Shown here: piece after piece, positions 31,255-38,611 of the stretch
How positions within the stretch are numbered: position 1 is the first letter of the stretch
How the letters are laid out: each line of letters starts with the position of its first letter
Assembly (NCBI GenBank): GCA_017525015.1
Contig: JAFXUK010000014.1
Location: forward strand, 1-38,638
Source of the DNA: Bacilli bacterium
GTDB lineage: Bacteria > Bacillota > Bacilli > RF39 > UBA660
DNA: 38,638 nt
Reading direction: 5' to 3'
The notes under the pieces: generated by a model
Databases searched by the model: none
What the model was told of the DNA's origin: nothing
The model's input: only the letters and a program-made list of their open reading frames with translations
Position numbers and translations under genes: made by a program

Positions 31255-32154
31255 CTATTGATTAAAGAATTGATCTACAGCGTTGTCCGCTGGTTCCTGA
31301 TTCTTTACTTCTTTTGCTACTGGAACCTCTTGTACTGGTTCCGCTTCGTCAATAACTCCGTCATTATCGACATATTCATAATTTTCGTTTTCTTCAATTA
31401 CAGCCATATCTCTTTCAAAAGCCATTTGCATATCAATACTCATAATTCCCCAACGAGATAATAATTGTCTAATCATAGTCTTAAACGCCATATCGTCGAA
31501 CTTAGTCGTCCAGAAACTATAACTTGTATTATTTTTTTGATCTGACGCATAAGCTTTAGAGTAAGTAGTAGCGTGTCTTTCCATAGCTGGCTTAGTCCAA
31601 TATAGGCTCTTAGTGAATCCGTTAGTATATTCGAAATATGCTAAGTAACCTACTACTTCTTTAGAGTTTCTTTCTTCTTCGTTAGAAATAAAACTAAATT
31701 GATGTTTACCAGTTATTTTATTTCTTCCTAGATATTCTCCCTCTCTAACTTCTAATACATCTAAATCCTTATAGAAATTACTTCTTATAGCTAATTGAAT
31801 ATAGCCTTTATAACCTAATTGGAATTGAGCTACTTTTTCAGTGTAATATTTACCTTGCTCGTCTTTTCTTGATAGGTTATAAGGAACTAAATAATATTGT
31901 CCTAATTGAGGACTAGGAGATAACTTTAAACTTTCTCCAAGTAAAGCACCAGCGATAATCGTTCCTGGCGTACATTGTGCTAGATCCTTATTATTAGAAA
32001 CAGCACTTATTACAGCTGTAATGAAACGTTGGCTATCTTTACCTCCTACCATATCGTTAATTTTTTTCTTTATCTTGTCTCCAGATATATAATCAGAAAA
32101 CGTTACTTTAGGTTTCTGAGTAGTAGCTGGAGCTAATTTATTCGCTACAGCCAT
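31255..32154 (-). CDS. recT: RecT-family single-strand annealing protein
   Basis: The 299-aa protein matches RecT: FITAVISAVSNNKDLAQCTPGTI in parts, LKLSPSPQLGQYYLVPY, QFQLGYKGYIQLAIRS and KTMIRQLLSRWG. It anneals complementary single strands made by the exonuclease. The C-terminal acidic tail (about 255-299) is typical. It overlaps the DUF1351 gene by one base. Confidence 0.95.
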   Translation of the reverse strand: MAVANKLAPATTQKPKVTFSDYISGDKIKKKINDMVGGKDSQRFITAVISAVSNNKDLAQCTPGTIIAGALLGESLKLSPSPQLGQYYLVPYNLSRKDEQGKYYTEKVAQFQLGYKGYIQLAIRSNFYKDLDVLEVREGEYLGRNKITGKHQFSFISNEEERNSKEVVGYLAYFEYTNGFTKSLYWTKPAMERHATTYSKAYASDQKNNTSYSFWTTKFDDMAFKTMIRQLLSRWGIMSIDMQMAFERDMAVIEENENYEYVDNDGVIDEAEPVQEVPVAKEVKNQEPADNAVDQFFNQ

Positions 32155-33023
32155 TATTCAGCCCTCCCATATTTAATCCCGTTAGCTTTCATATATTGTC
32201 CTAAAGCTAATAATTGAGATTCGGTACATTCTACAGTAAATGTTATTTTTACCATTTTTTCTTCGACTTGTTTAGATTCTTCTATAGCTGTATCTACGGC
32301 ATATCTCATAGCGTCTACAGCGTCGTCGTTATGTGCTGGTTCTTCTACTACAGCCTCTACTATTTCTTCTTTAGGTTTTAATAATTCTTTTTGTTTCTCT
32401 AATCTTTCTTTTTCTACTAGAGCTTGTCCTAAATCTAAAGTATTAAAATAAACATCTTTGATATTTAATAAGAACTCTGTTTGTTGACTGTTAATAACTT
32501 TTAAATCGCTATCAGCCTTTTTAACAACATCTTGAATCTCCTTTTTAATATCTGTTAATTTATAGGTTTTATTTTCCCAACGTGAATCATATATTTTTTC
32601 TAGAAGAATAAGATTTTCATATTCTCCGATATTTTCTTGATAGATTTTTTCAATTTCGTTACGTTTTTCGGCTTTTTCTTTTTCTTCAAACGCTTTAATT
32701 TGATTATCTATCTCGTTAGCTGGTTCTTTAACTAATTCGATAAGTTCTTTAATCTTTCCCTCGAACTCGTCATAAGGAACCATAAACTCCTTTTTAATGT
32801 TAATCTTTCCGTCATTTAACGACTTAGCTAAACTATTTAATCTAGCTCTATCGTCTTTAGCTTCTTTAATAGTCTCTGGTGTATATACGATATTTTTATA
32901 CTTTGTAAGACTATTTTTTAATCCCTCTTTTAATTCTTCATAATTGAACTTAATTGCTTCCATTTTTTGTAATGGACTTATTACAAGTTGTAAACTTGTT
33001 GCTACACTATTATTTTCTTCCAT
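32154..33023 (-). CDS. DUF1351 protein
   Basis: The 289-aa protein is a coiled-coil protein of the DUF1351 family that commonly sits between RecT and YqaJ genes in Gram-positive phages: YTPETIKEAKDDRARLN, then KEPANEIDNQIKAFEEKEK. The C-terminal domain (about 255-285, VKITFTVECTESQLLALGQYMK in parts) is beta-alpha. An odd short motif DDAVDAMRYAV at about 234-244 looks like the C-terminal end of many terminases, likely coincidence. Confidence 0.8.
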   Translation of the reverse strand: MEENNSVATSLQLVISPLQKMEAIKFNYEELKEGLKNSLTKYKNIVYTPETIKEAKDDRARLNSLAKSLNDGKINIKKEFMVPYDEFEGKIKELIELVKEPANEIDNQIKAFEEKEKAEKRNEIEKIYQENIGEYENLILLEKIYDSRWENKTYKLTDIKKEIQDVVKKADSDLKVINSQQTEFLLNIKDVYFNTLDLGQALVEKERLEKQKELLKPKEEIVEAVVEEPAHNDDAVDAMRYAVDTAIEESKQVEEKMVKITFTVECTESQLLALGQYMKANGIKYGRAE

Positions 33024-33038
33024 ATTTAATTCTCCTCT

Positions 33039-33686
33039 CTATATTTCTGGAAGTATTAGAGCTGGACGTATTTTATTTTCTACGTGATACCAGAACTCTA
33101 TTTCCTTTGGTTTAAGATAATCTAGATCGTCTTGTACCTCTATTCGGTTATTAGCGATAACATAATCTCTTATCTCACGTGTTACAGTTCCGTCAGCTTG
33201 ATGTCTGATAAGATATGCTCTTAAATAACCGAAATCCATATCTTCGTCAGCTAAGAAATACTGTAACGTTTGTAGATAGTAATTCTGTGGAATATTTCCG
33301 TCTTTCCACTTTTCATATTGTTTATAATTCATAATTTCACATCTCTTAATTTCTAAGAAACCTTTACGCCCTGTTTCTTTTTCAATAAGCTTACTATCTG
33401 GGCTTACTTGAATGAATGGGTATTCTTTGTTATGAATTATCTCGTTTTCTTCGTGCAATACTTCATATTGTTTATAATCTATAGCGAATAATTTTCTTAA
33501 TGGATCCTCGCTATCAGTTCCATTCTTAACGTATTCTTTTTCTGAGATGTCTTCTGGCTCTATAAGACCTACTTTTTCCTCCCAGAGTTCTACGTTACTC
33601 TTATAAGGACTCATACCTAAGATACAAGCTACATCAGAACCACCTATACCTTTTTTACGTTCCTCTAGCCATTCTTCACGATTCAT
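33039..33686 (-). CDS. YqaJ-type viral exonuclease
   Basis: The 215-aa protein belongs to the YqaJ/lambda-exonuclease superfamily: RKKGIGGSDVACILG, the SPDS loop, LEIK (the catalytic Glu-x-Lys) and YLQTLQYFL. It should resect DNA ends to give substrates for RecT. It starts immediately after the replication initiator. Confidence 0.93.
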   Translation of the reverse strand: MNREEWLEERKKGIGGSDVACILGMSPYKSNVELWEEKVGLIEPEDISEKEYVKNGTDSEDPLRKLFAIDYKQYEVLHEENEIIHNKEYPFIQVSPDSKLIEKETGRKGFLEIKRCEIMNYKQYEKWKDGNIPQNYYLQTLQYFLADEDMDFGYLRAYLIRHQADGTVTREIRDYVIANNRIEVQDDLDYLKPKEIEFWYHVENKIRPALILPEI

Positions 33687-33691
33687 ATTAT

Positions 33692-34414
33692 TTAATCCCC
33701 CTCGTCGTTAAAGTAGTCGTAGTCTTCAATATCTGATAAATCTATCTTAGGAGAATTACTCATTCTCTCTAGTTCTTTACCAACTTCGACTTTTCTTTCT
33801 TCTAACTCCGTCATATACTCATAAAAGGATTTCCCGTGTAAACCTTTAAAGGTAGGATCGTCTGGCAACGGACATTGATATTTTTTCATACAGTCTTTAC
33901 AATTTTCTGTTTTATAATTACAACCTAAATGACAATTAAAGTTTTCGCGTGCGTACGCGTTATTACACACACTATTATCTATTATTCTATTATTCTTATA
34001 TTCTTCTATTAGTGTTGCTCCTGTGTTAGACGTGTGTTGCTCCTGTGTTAGTTGATTGTTAGTATCTGTGTTAACTTGCTGATACATTTCGTAATTAACT
34101 ATTGTAATTACTGAGAACTTAGGGTATGTAGTCTGTGTTAGTTCGTGTGTTGAAATTAGGTGTTTTAATGCGGTACGCACTTGTTGCTTTGACAACCCTA
34201 ATTCTTTCTGTAATGTATTAAGTGATGTAGCGAAACTACCTCTCTTAATTTCCACACCCTCGAATCTTCCGTCTTTCCAGTTAGCTTTTAATAAACAATG
34301 AATAAATAAATCTTTAGTATTGCTATCTTTATACCATTCCCAGAAGATAAACTTTGAAAATAATTTAACCCAATTTCCGTTTATAGTTACCACCACCTTT
34401 GACGAGAACTCCAC
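33692..34414 (-). CDS. Replication initiator (DnaD-N/winged-helix type) carrying origin-like repeats
   Basis: The 240-aa protein has a winged-helix N-terminus (GNWVKLFSKFIFWEWYKD; FATSLNTLQKELGLSKQQVRTALKHLI split), as in phage initiators of DnaD-like type. A Cys-rich segment (about 149-180) follows, then an acidic helical tail. The variable middle (about 115-145) is encoded by DNA that contains iteron-like repeats. The start is uncertain: the reading opens with GTG without a good ribosome site, and an internal GTG pair follows AAAGG. Confidence 0.75.
   Translation of the reverse strand: MEFSSKVVVTINGNWVKLFSKFIFWEWYKDSNTKDLFIHCLLKANWKDGRFEGVEIKRGSFATSLNTLQKELGLSKQQVRTALKHLISTHELTQTTYPKFSVITIVNYEMYQQVNTDTNNQLTQEQHTSNTGATLIEEYKNNRIIDNSVCNNAYARENFNCHLGCNYKTENCKDCMKKYQCPLPDDPTFKGLHGKSFYEYMTELEERKVEVGKELERMSNSPKIDLSDIEDYDYFNDEGD
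33976..34141. repeat. Iteron-like direct repeats next to an AT-rich stretch (candidate origin)
   Basis: GTGTTGCTCCTGTGTTAG occurs twice without change (34012-34029 and 34034-34051; spacing 22, not a multiple of three, so the protein does not explain it). The core CTGTGTTA recurs at 34066-34073 and 34133-34140. Next to it, 33976-34010 is almost pure A/T on short T-rich repeats. Lying inside the initiator gene, as the origin lies inside lambda O, it is a good candidate replication origin. Confidence 0.55.
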
Positions 34415-34428
34415 TTATCTGGTATAAT
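34399..34428 (+). promoter_or_regulatory. Strong plus-strand promoter near the initiator start
   Basis: TTGACG (34399-34404), 18-nt spacer, TATAAT (34423-34428) with TG two bases before it (extended -10). It directs transcription to the right, opposite to all neighbouring genes. The predicted start is at about 34434-34435. Confidence 0.7.
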
Positions 34429-34433
34429 GGTGG

Positions 34434-34493
34434 AGTGAATATATAAACATATATTCATTGAGAGACGCCGTCCTTTAAGCTCTCTCTTTTTTT
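34434..34493 (+). ncRNA. Candidate antisense small RNA to the initiator leader
   Basis: A transcript of about 60 nt from the promoter above would fold as a perfect 8-bp hairpin (GAATATAT/ATATATTC, loop AAAC; 34437-34456) and a terminator hairpin (GAGAGA/TCTCTC; 34460-34486) followed by seven T (34487-34493). It is fully complementary to the mRNA leader of the replication initiator and to the end of the preceding membrane gene. Antisense RNAs of this kind control replication in several Gram-positive plasmids. Inferred; no expression data. Confidence 0.55.
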
Positions 34494-34717
34494 GTTGTTC
34501 TGTAGTATCTTTCTTCTAAGTCTTCATAAGTAACACTTGCTATCATAAAGGCTATGAATAAAGTACCTAACCCGAACCACGTCCAACCTACTAATGTTGA
34601 ATGAATCCAACTGTAGATCGTAACCATATAGAAATCGTGAATTATTACGGCTAGACTTCCTAAAAACAATAATGCTTCAATAACAGCTAGCCAGTTGATT
34701 TTCCTCTTAGCTTTCAT
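34475..34717 (-). CDS. Small two-span membrane protein
   Basis: The 80-aa product starts at MKAKRKINW, with GGAGGTGG six bases upstream. Two hydrophobic helices lie at about 8-32 and 39-61, followed by a charged tail (EDLEERYYRTTKKERA). The last codons overlap the T-run of the plus-strand terminator. No family recognised; the next 75 nt upstream contain a strong AAGGAGGTGG followed only by very short frames. Confidence 0.6.
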   Translation of the reverse strand: MKAKRKINWLAVIEALLFLGSLAVIIHDFYMVTIYSWIHSTLVGWTWFGLGTLFIAFMIASVTYEDLEERYYRTTKKERA

Positions 34718-34791
34718 ATTTTCCACCTCCTCTTTTAAGCTAATTCGTTATACATACATTCACATATAACCACCTCCTTTAATATTTCTAT

Positions 34792-35007
34792 TTAGATAAA
34801 ACTTTTATTTAATTCTTTTAGTTTTTGAGGATTACTTTTTAATTCCTCTATTTCTTCTTTTGTATAGAAGCAACTAGGATCTTTAATTACTTCGTTACAT
34901 ACATCATAAAATTGTTTAATATTGTTTTTACGTTCTTCTATATTTGTAGGTACACAATCAAGTACGATTGTTACCTTTGGTTTTATATCTGATTTATTAA
35001 CTTTCAT
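34792..35007 (-). CDS. Hypothetical early protein (71 aa)
   Basis: A short alpha/beta protein (KVTIVLDCVPTNIEERKNNI; YTKEEIEELKSNPQKLKELN). CTAGGAGG precedes ATG. It is the second gene from the leftward promoter. No family recognised. Confidence 0.6.
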   Translation of the reverse strand: MKVNKSDIKPKVTIVLDCVPTNIEERKNNIKQFYDVCNEVIKDPSCFYTKEEIEELKSNPQKLKELNKSFI

Positions 35008-35079
35008 AATCTACCCTCCTAGTTAATCTTATTCATTTATAATTATTTGTTTTAAAACACACATAGTAATTTTTATATA

Positions 35080-35289
35080 TTACTTACTGCAATTCGTGTG
35101 ATTTAAGTTTAAAAAAATATTGATGTCAATTAAAGGGTACGCAATTTTTATTTTTTCTAGCAATTCTCTACCAGGTTTCCTAGCTCCGCTTTCTATCTTT
35201 TCATAAAACGATTTTGATATACCTAGTTCTTTAGCCATTTCTTCTTGTGTTTTGTTTATTGCTTCTCTAAATTCTTTTAATGTTTTCAT
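35080..35289 (-). CDS. Cro-like XRE regulator
   Basis: The product starts at MKTLKEFREAIN (69 aa), with GGGAGG upstream; a longer reading from 35325 would cross the promoter. It is an HTH_3 protein: KTQEEMAKELGISKSFYEKIESGARKP split over helices. It is the first leftward gene, opposite to the repressor, the place of Cro. The C-terminus after the HTH is short. Confidence 0.8.
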   Translation of the reverse strand: MKTLKEFREAINKTQEEMAKELGISKSFYEKIESGARKPGRELLEKIKIAYPLIDINIFLNLNHTNCSK

Positions 35290-35315
35290 AAGCACACCTC
35301 CCGTACTGTGATTTA

Positions 35316-35344
35316 ATCTTATCACACGTTGTGTGTGATGTCAA
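35316..35344 (-). promoter_or_regulatory. Leftward early promoter with operator in the spacer
   Basis: On the minus strand TTGACA (35344-35339), 17-nt spacer, TAAGAT (35321-35316). The palindrome ATCACAC-N5-GTGTGAT (35321-35339) fills the spacer, so binding of the repressor would block this promoter. Confidence 0.8.
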
Positions 35345-35395
35345 TACCTTTTTGCACTTTTTGTGCGATTTGTTATTTTTTTACACAATATGTGG
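35321..35395. promoter_or_regulatory. Three operators between divergent regulators
   Basis: Operator 1 is the perfect ATCACAC-N5-GTGTGAT at 35321-35339. Operator 2 is centred at 35360 (GCAC-N5-GTGC with wider partial symmetry). Operator 3 is centred at 35389 (ACAC-N5-GTGG). Centres are 29-30 bp apart, close to three helical turns, so dimers would sit on one face of the DNA. Confidence 0.7.
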
Positions 35396-35401
35396 TATTA
35401 T
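35394..35401 (+). promoter_or_regulatory. Rightward (lysogeny) promoter -10
   Basis: TGGTATTAT is an extended -10 element (TG, one base, TATTAT at 35396-35401). The -35 region is poor, and operator 3 overlaps it. It lies 25 nt before the repressor start with a GAAAGGAAG ribosome site between. A weak promoter under control of its own product is the usual design. Confidence 0.5.
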
Positions 35402-35425
35402 TTAAGCAATAAAAGAAAGGAAGTT

Positions 35426-35812
35426 ATGTATATTATGATTGGCGAAAGATTAAAGAAATTAAGAGAAAAACAAAATCTCACACAAGAACAAGTAGGAAAA
35501 AAAATCGGCGTATCTGCTAGCACAATAGGTATGTACGAACAAAATAGGCGACAATGCGATAACGACACTTTAAAAGCTCTGGCTAACTTTTATAATGTAA
35601 CCGTTGATTATCTTTTAGGAAATGATAATACAACGAAATCTATCAATAATATTGTTACTGATAAACAACTAGCTGAAAAGCTATCAGTTATTGTAGAAAA
35701 CGAGAACGCTAAAGTTCTATTTGATAAAATTGGGGAATTAAACGATTCTGAATTAAAACAATTTTTAGATATAGTTACTATAATAAAAAAAGACGATAAG
35801 GAAGATAAATGA
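35426..35812 (+). CDS. Lysogeny repressor, XRE family
   Basis: The 128-aa protein (start at MYIMIGERL; the next ATG at 35435 gives 125 aa) has an N-terminal HTH_3 domain (about 4-62: NLTQEQVGKKIGVSASTIGMYEQNRR split over helices; YNVTVDYLLG is the usual end of the domain). The C-terminal part is a short helical tail. It has no LexA/S24 peptidase domain, so RecA-type self-cleavage is not expected; the ImmA-like protein encoded downstream suggests ImmR/ImmA-type control. It overlaps the TPR gene by ATGA. Confidence 0.88.
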   Translation: MYIMIGERLKKLREKQNLTQEQVGKKIGVSASTIGMYEQNRRQCDNDTLKALANFYNVTVDYLLGNDNTTKSINNIVTDKQLAEKLSVIVENENAKVLFDKIGELNDSELKQFLDIVTIIKKDDKEDK

Positions 35813-36477
35813 AAAATATTGTCTTATTTTTTACTAAGAACGCAGATATTGCGGAGTGGATTTTTAATACACTAGGTCTAGGGAGTCCACTAACTAAATA
35901 TCAACGAATAGTAGTTAAAATATATACTTATAATTGTAGGAGTCGACAAGATGTTTTAGATGTTATTATTAAATTATGTAGTGAGCCTAAGACAGCTAAA
36001 CAGCGATATTACTTAGCTATGGCTTATGCGTGGTCTAACAAAGAATATAGAGATAAAGCTATTCATTATTTACATTTTTATTTAGACAACGAATTATATA
36101 ACATAAAAACGGAAGAACAAAGGTTAACTCATTTATCTAATGTTTATAGAGAATTAGCTAACAAGTACGAACAGACATATCAATTTGAAGAAGCTTTAAA
36201 ATATTGCAGAATGTCAAACGACTATATTTTAAAGTATATAAATGAAAGCAAGAAAAATGGGATTGATTCTTCCTTTATGACACCAACTAAAATATATGAA
36301 TCTCAATTATTAGTTAAAATGAATAGATTGGACGAAGCTATAAAGGTATTAAATACTAGCAAAAATATATCAATATATAAATACGATACTATTTTTAAAG
36401 ACACTATAGATAATGCTTTAGAAGATCTATATAGAAAAAAAGAAAAAGGTTATATTTATAAACCTAGAAAGAAGTAA
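35809..36477 (+). CDS. TPR-type protein in the lysogeny operon
   Basis: The 222-aa protein is all-helical with tetratricopeptide-like repeats: AKQRYYLAMAYAWSNKEYRDKAIHYLHFYL in parts, LANKYEQTYQFEEALKYCRM and ESQLLVKMNRLDEAIKVL. It has no HTH. It is translationally coupled to the repressor by ATGA. TPR proteins often bind peptides or proteins, so it may sense a signal or shield the repressor from the metallopeptidase. Direct evidence is lacking. Confidence 0.6.
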   Translation: MKNIVLFFTKNADIAEWIFNTLGLGSPLTKYQRIVVKIYTYNCRSRQDVLDVIIKLCSEPKTAKQRYYLAMAYAWSNKEYRDKAIHYLHFYLDNELYNIKTEEQRLTHLSNVYRELANKYEQTYQFEEALKYCRMSNDYILKYINESKKNGIDSSFMTPTKIYESQLLVKMNRLDEAIKVLNTSKNISIYKYDTIFKDTIDNALEDLYRKKEKGYIYKPRKK

Positions 36478-36478
36478 T

Positions 36479-36502
36479 AGACACATAGCAGTACCAGTGT
36501 CT
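36479..36502 (+). promoter_or_regulatory. Hairpin just before the immA ribosome site
   Basis: AGACAC (36479-36484) pairs with GTGTCT (36497-36502) across a 12-nt loop; AGGAGG begins two bases later (36504-36509). It could affect translation of immA or stop part of the transcript; no T-run follows. Confidence 0.4.
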
Positions 36503-36516
36503 TAGGAGGTATTGCT

Positions 36517-36787
36517 GTGTTCGAAAAGCTGTATTCAATCGCTAAGGAGTATGATTTAAAATTAAAGTTTATGACATTACCAGATAAGATTAGAGCGTTT
36601 ATTTTAGAAATAGACGGAAGTATTTATGTGGTTGTAAACGAATCATTACCAGACGAAGAAAAAGAGAAAGCGTTTCGGACACGAATTACTACATTATAAA
36701 CTAGGACATTTAAAGAACTATGATAAATCTAGAATCGCTGAGTTTGAGGCGGAAGTAGATAAAATTATGAATGATAAGGAGGTGTAA
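36517..36787 (+). pseudogene. ImmA/IrrE-type metallopeptidase, split by a +1 frame change
   Basis: Reading from GTG at 36517 (AGGAGG 7 nt upstream), frame 0 gives a 60-aa protein that stops early. One base later the +1 frame gives GHELLHYKLGH with the HExxH zinc motif, then EFEAEVDKI with the expected downstream Glu, and stops at 36787. Joined at TTT (36673-36675) the product is 89 aa and matches a compact ImmA domain (AIVVNESLP-like strand, KAFGHELLHYKLGH). The family cleaves the prophage repressor. The break lies at TTT-CGG, where a +1 slip of tRNA-Phe onto TTC is possible. It may be programmed frameshifting, a mutation, or a sequencing error. I label it pseudogene only because the reading frame is broken. 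Confidence 0.75.
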
Positions 36788-36788
36788 G

Positions 36789-38594
36789 ATGTTTAATGTT
36801 ATTGAATTAGATCCTAACGGAATATATGACGCTTATTTAAGAAAATCTAGAGCTGATATGGAACTAGAACGATTAAAGAAGTTTGATACATTAAAACAAC
36901 ACGAAAAGTTCTTAAAAGATAGAGCTAAACAATTAGGTATTAAAATCCGTCATATATATAGAGAGGTTGTATCTGGAGAATCAATCCAGGACAGACCAGA
37001 AATACAGAAATTATTAAAAGAAATAGAAACAGGATCTATAGACGGTATATTAGTAGTAGAAGTAGAACGTCTTACACGTGGAGACGCTAAGGATCAAGGA
37101 ACTGTAGCACAGGCTCTAAAATATTCTGATACTAAGGTTATTACTCTTAATAAGATATATAATCCTAATAGCGACGAGGACGAGGAATACTTCGAGTTTG
37201 GATTATTTATGTCTAGACGTGAATATAAAACCATAAATAGACGTATGCAACGTGGTAGAATGGCTAACGTATTAGACGGGAAGTATTGTGCTTCTGAGCC
37301 ACCTTTTGGCTATAGAAAAGTAAAACTTAAACAAGCTAAAGGATTTACACTAGAACCAATACCAGAAGAAGCCGAAATAGTTAAAGAAATGTTTAAGAAA
37401 CGTGCTGACGGTATGGGACACGATATAATATGTAACTGGTTAAATACTTTAGACTTTAAACCTAAGAAATCTGATGTATGGACTCCGTCTACTATTAAAG
37501 GTATGCTATCTAATCCTATTTATCTAGGGAAAATTAGGTGGAACTCTAATAGAACACAGAAAAGACTTATTAACGGACAGATAGTTAAAGTAAGAAAAAG
37601 AAATAAAGAAGATGTTATATTAGTCGAGGGATTGCACGAGGGAATAATAGATCCTAATACTTTTGATATAGTACAGAAGATAGAACCTAAGAAGACTAGT
37701 ATTAAACACGGAACAGATTTACAGAATCCGTTAGCCACTTTAGTTAAGTGTTCTGATTGTGGACGTTCTATGCAACGTAGACCTTATTATGATAATAAGA
37801 AGCAAGAACCTAAAATGAGACGTAAATATGATATAGACAAAGATAAACTAAGATTACTACTTAGAGAACATAAAGGAGAATATAGCCTACGTGATATAGC
37901 TAACAAAATAGATGTAAGTAAGAATTGTGTAGACCACTGGTTTTCAGCTACGTTAGATAAGTTTACTCTACCCTATGCTGATAAATGGGAGCAATTAAAG
38001 GAATTATTAAACATCACTACAACAGAGTTTGACGAGGCTATTACAACCTATGAGGAGAATACAATAGAACCTCACGAAGATACTTTAATCTGTCCTAAGG
38101 CTCATTGTACCAATATAGGCTCTAATTTATCGCTTGTAGAAGCCGAAGTGATACGAGGGCTACAAGAATACGTTTCAACTCAAAAAGACCTCCTAGCGAC
38201 GTATAATCCAGCTGAGGAGGGCGATAACGTTATGGTTTTATCTTTAAGTAAAGATTTAGAAAAATATAATAAGCAATTAGAGAAAGCCTACGAATTAGTA
38301 GAACAAGGAATATATACTTCTGAGGAGTTTACTAAACGTACTAAAGTTATTAAAGATAGAATAGGATCTACTACTAAAGAATTAAGTAAATATCAATCTA
38401 AATTAAATAAAGTGCATATTGAAAAATTACTACCTAAAATAGAAAAAGTTATAGATTCATATTATAAAGTGGATTCAATAGAAAAGAAAAACAAACTATT
38501 AAAGTCTGTTATATCATACATAGAATATAAGAAAGATAAAGGCGGACGAGGTTACGAAAACAACTTCTCAATAGCTATACACCCTAAGTTCTAA
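36789..38594 (+). CDS. Large serine recombinase (phage integrase) with inserted HTH
   Basis: The 601-aa integrase starts at MFNVIELD behind AAGGAGGTG. The resolvase domain has Y16-L-R-K-S20 (catalytic Ser), SGESIQDRPEIQKLL (62-76) and EVERLTRGD (91-99). Then comes the recombinase domain (PPFGYRKV at 171; WTPSTIKGMLSNPIYLGKIRW at 231-251). The zinc ribbon begins C321-SD-C324-G and ends LICPKAHC (C435, C440). Between them about 85 residues (345-430) form an extra domain with an HTH (SLRDIANKIDVSKNCVDHWFS) and a W-x-x-LK-x-LLNI-T-TTEFD end. A long coiled coil follows (about 480-545). The insertion may add DNA specificity. The stop lies in the stem of the terminator. Confidence 0.93.
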   Translation: MFNVIELDPNGIYDAYLRKSRADMELERLKKFDTLKQHEKFLKDRAKQLGIKIRHIYREVVSGESIQDRPEIQKLLKEIETGSIDGILVVEVERLTRGDAKDQGTVAQALKYSDTKVITLNKIYNPNSDEDEEYFEFGLFMSRREYKTINRRMQRGRMANVLDGKYCASEPPFGYRKVKLKQAKGFTLEPIPEEAEIVKEMFKKRADGMGHDIICNWLNTLDFKPKKSDVWTPSTIKGMLSNPIYLGKIRWNSNRTQKRLINGQIVKVRKRNKEDVILVEGLHEGIIDPNTFDIVQKIEPKKTSIKHGTDLQNPLATLVKCSDCGRSMQRRPYYDNKKQEPKMRRKYDIDKDKLRLLLREHKGEYSLRDIANKIDVSKNCVDHWFSATLDKFTLPYADKWEQLKELLNITTTEFDEAITTYEENTIEPHEDTLICPKAHCTNIGSNLSLVEAEVIRGLQEYVSTQKDLLATYNPAEEGDNVMVLSLSKDLEKYNKQLEKAYELVEQGIYTSEEFTKRTKVIKDRIGSTTKELSKYQSKLNKVHIEKLLPKIEKVIDSYYKVDSIEKKNKLLKSVISYIEYKKDKGGRGYENNFSIAIHPKF

Positions 38595-38611
38595 CTAGGG
38601 CTTTTCTTTAT
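38582..38611 (+). terminator. Terminator overlapping the integrase stop
   Basis: CCCTA (38582-38586) pairs with TAGGG (38596-38600), with additional pairs inside, followed by CTTTTCTTT. It ends the rightward operon. Confidence 0.6.

Noticed and set aside
32280..32330. Terminase-like motif DDAVDAMRYAV in the DUF1351 protein as a fusion
   Set aside because: Too short, and no other terminase motif is present in that protein.
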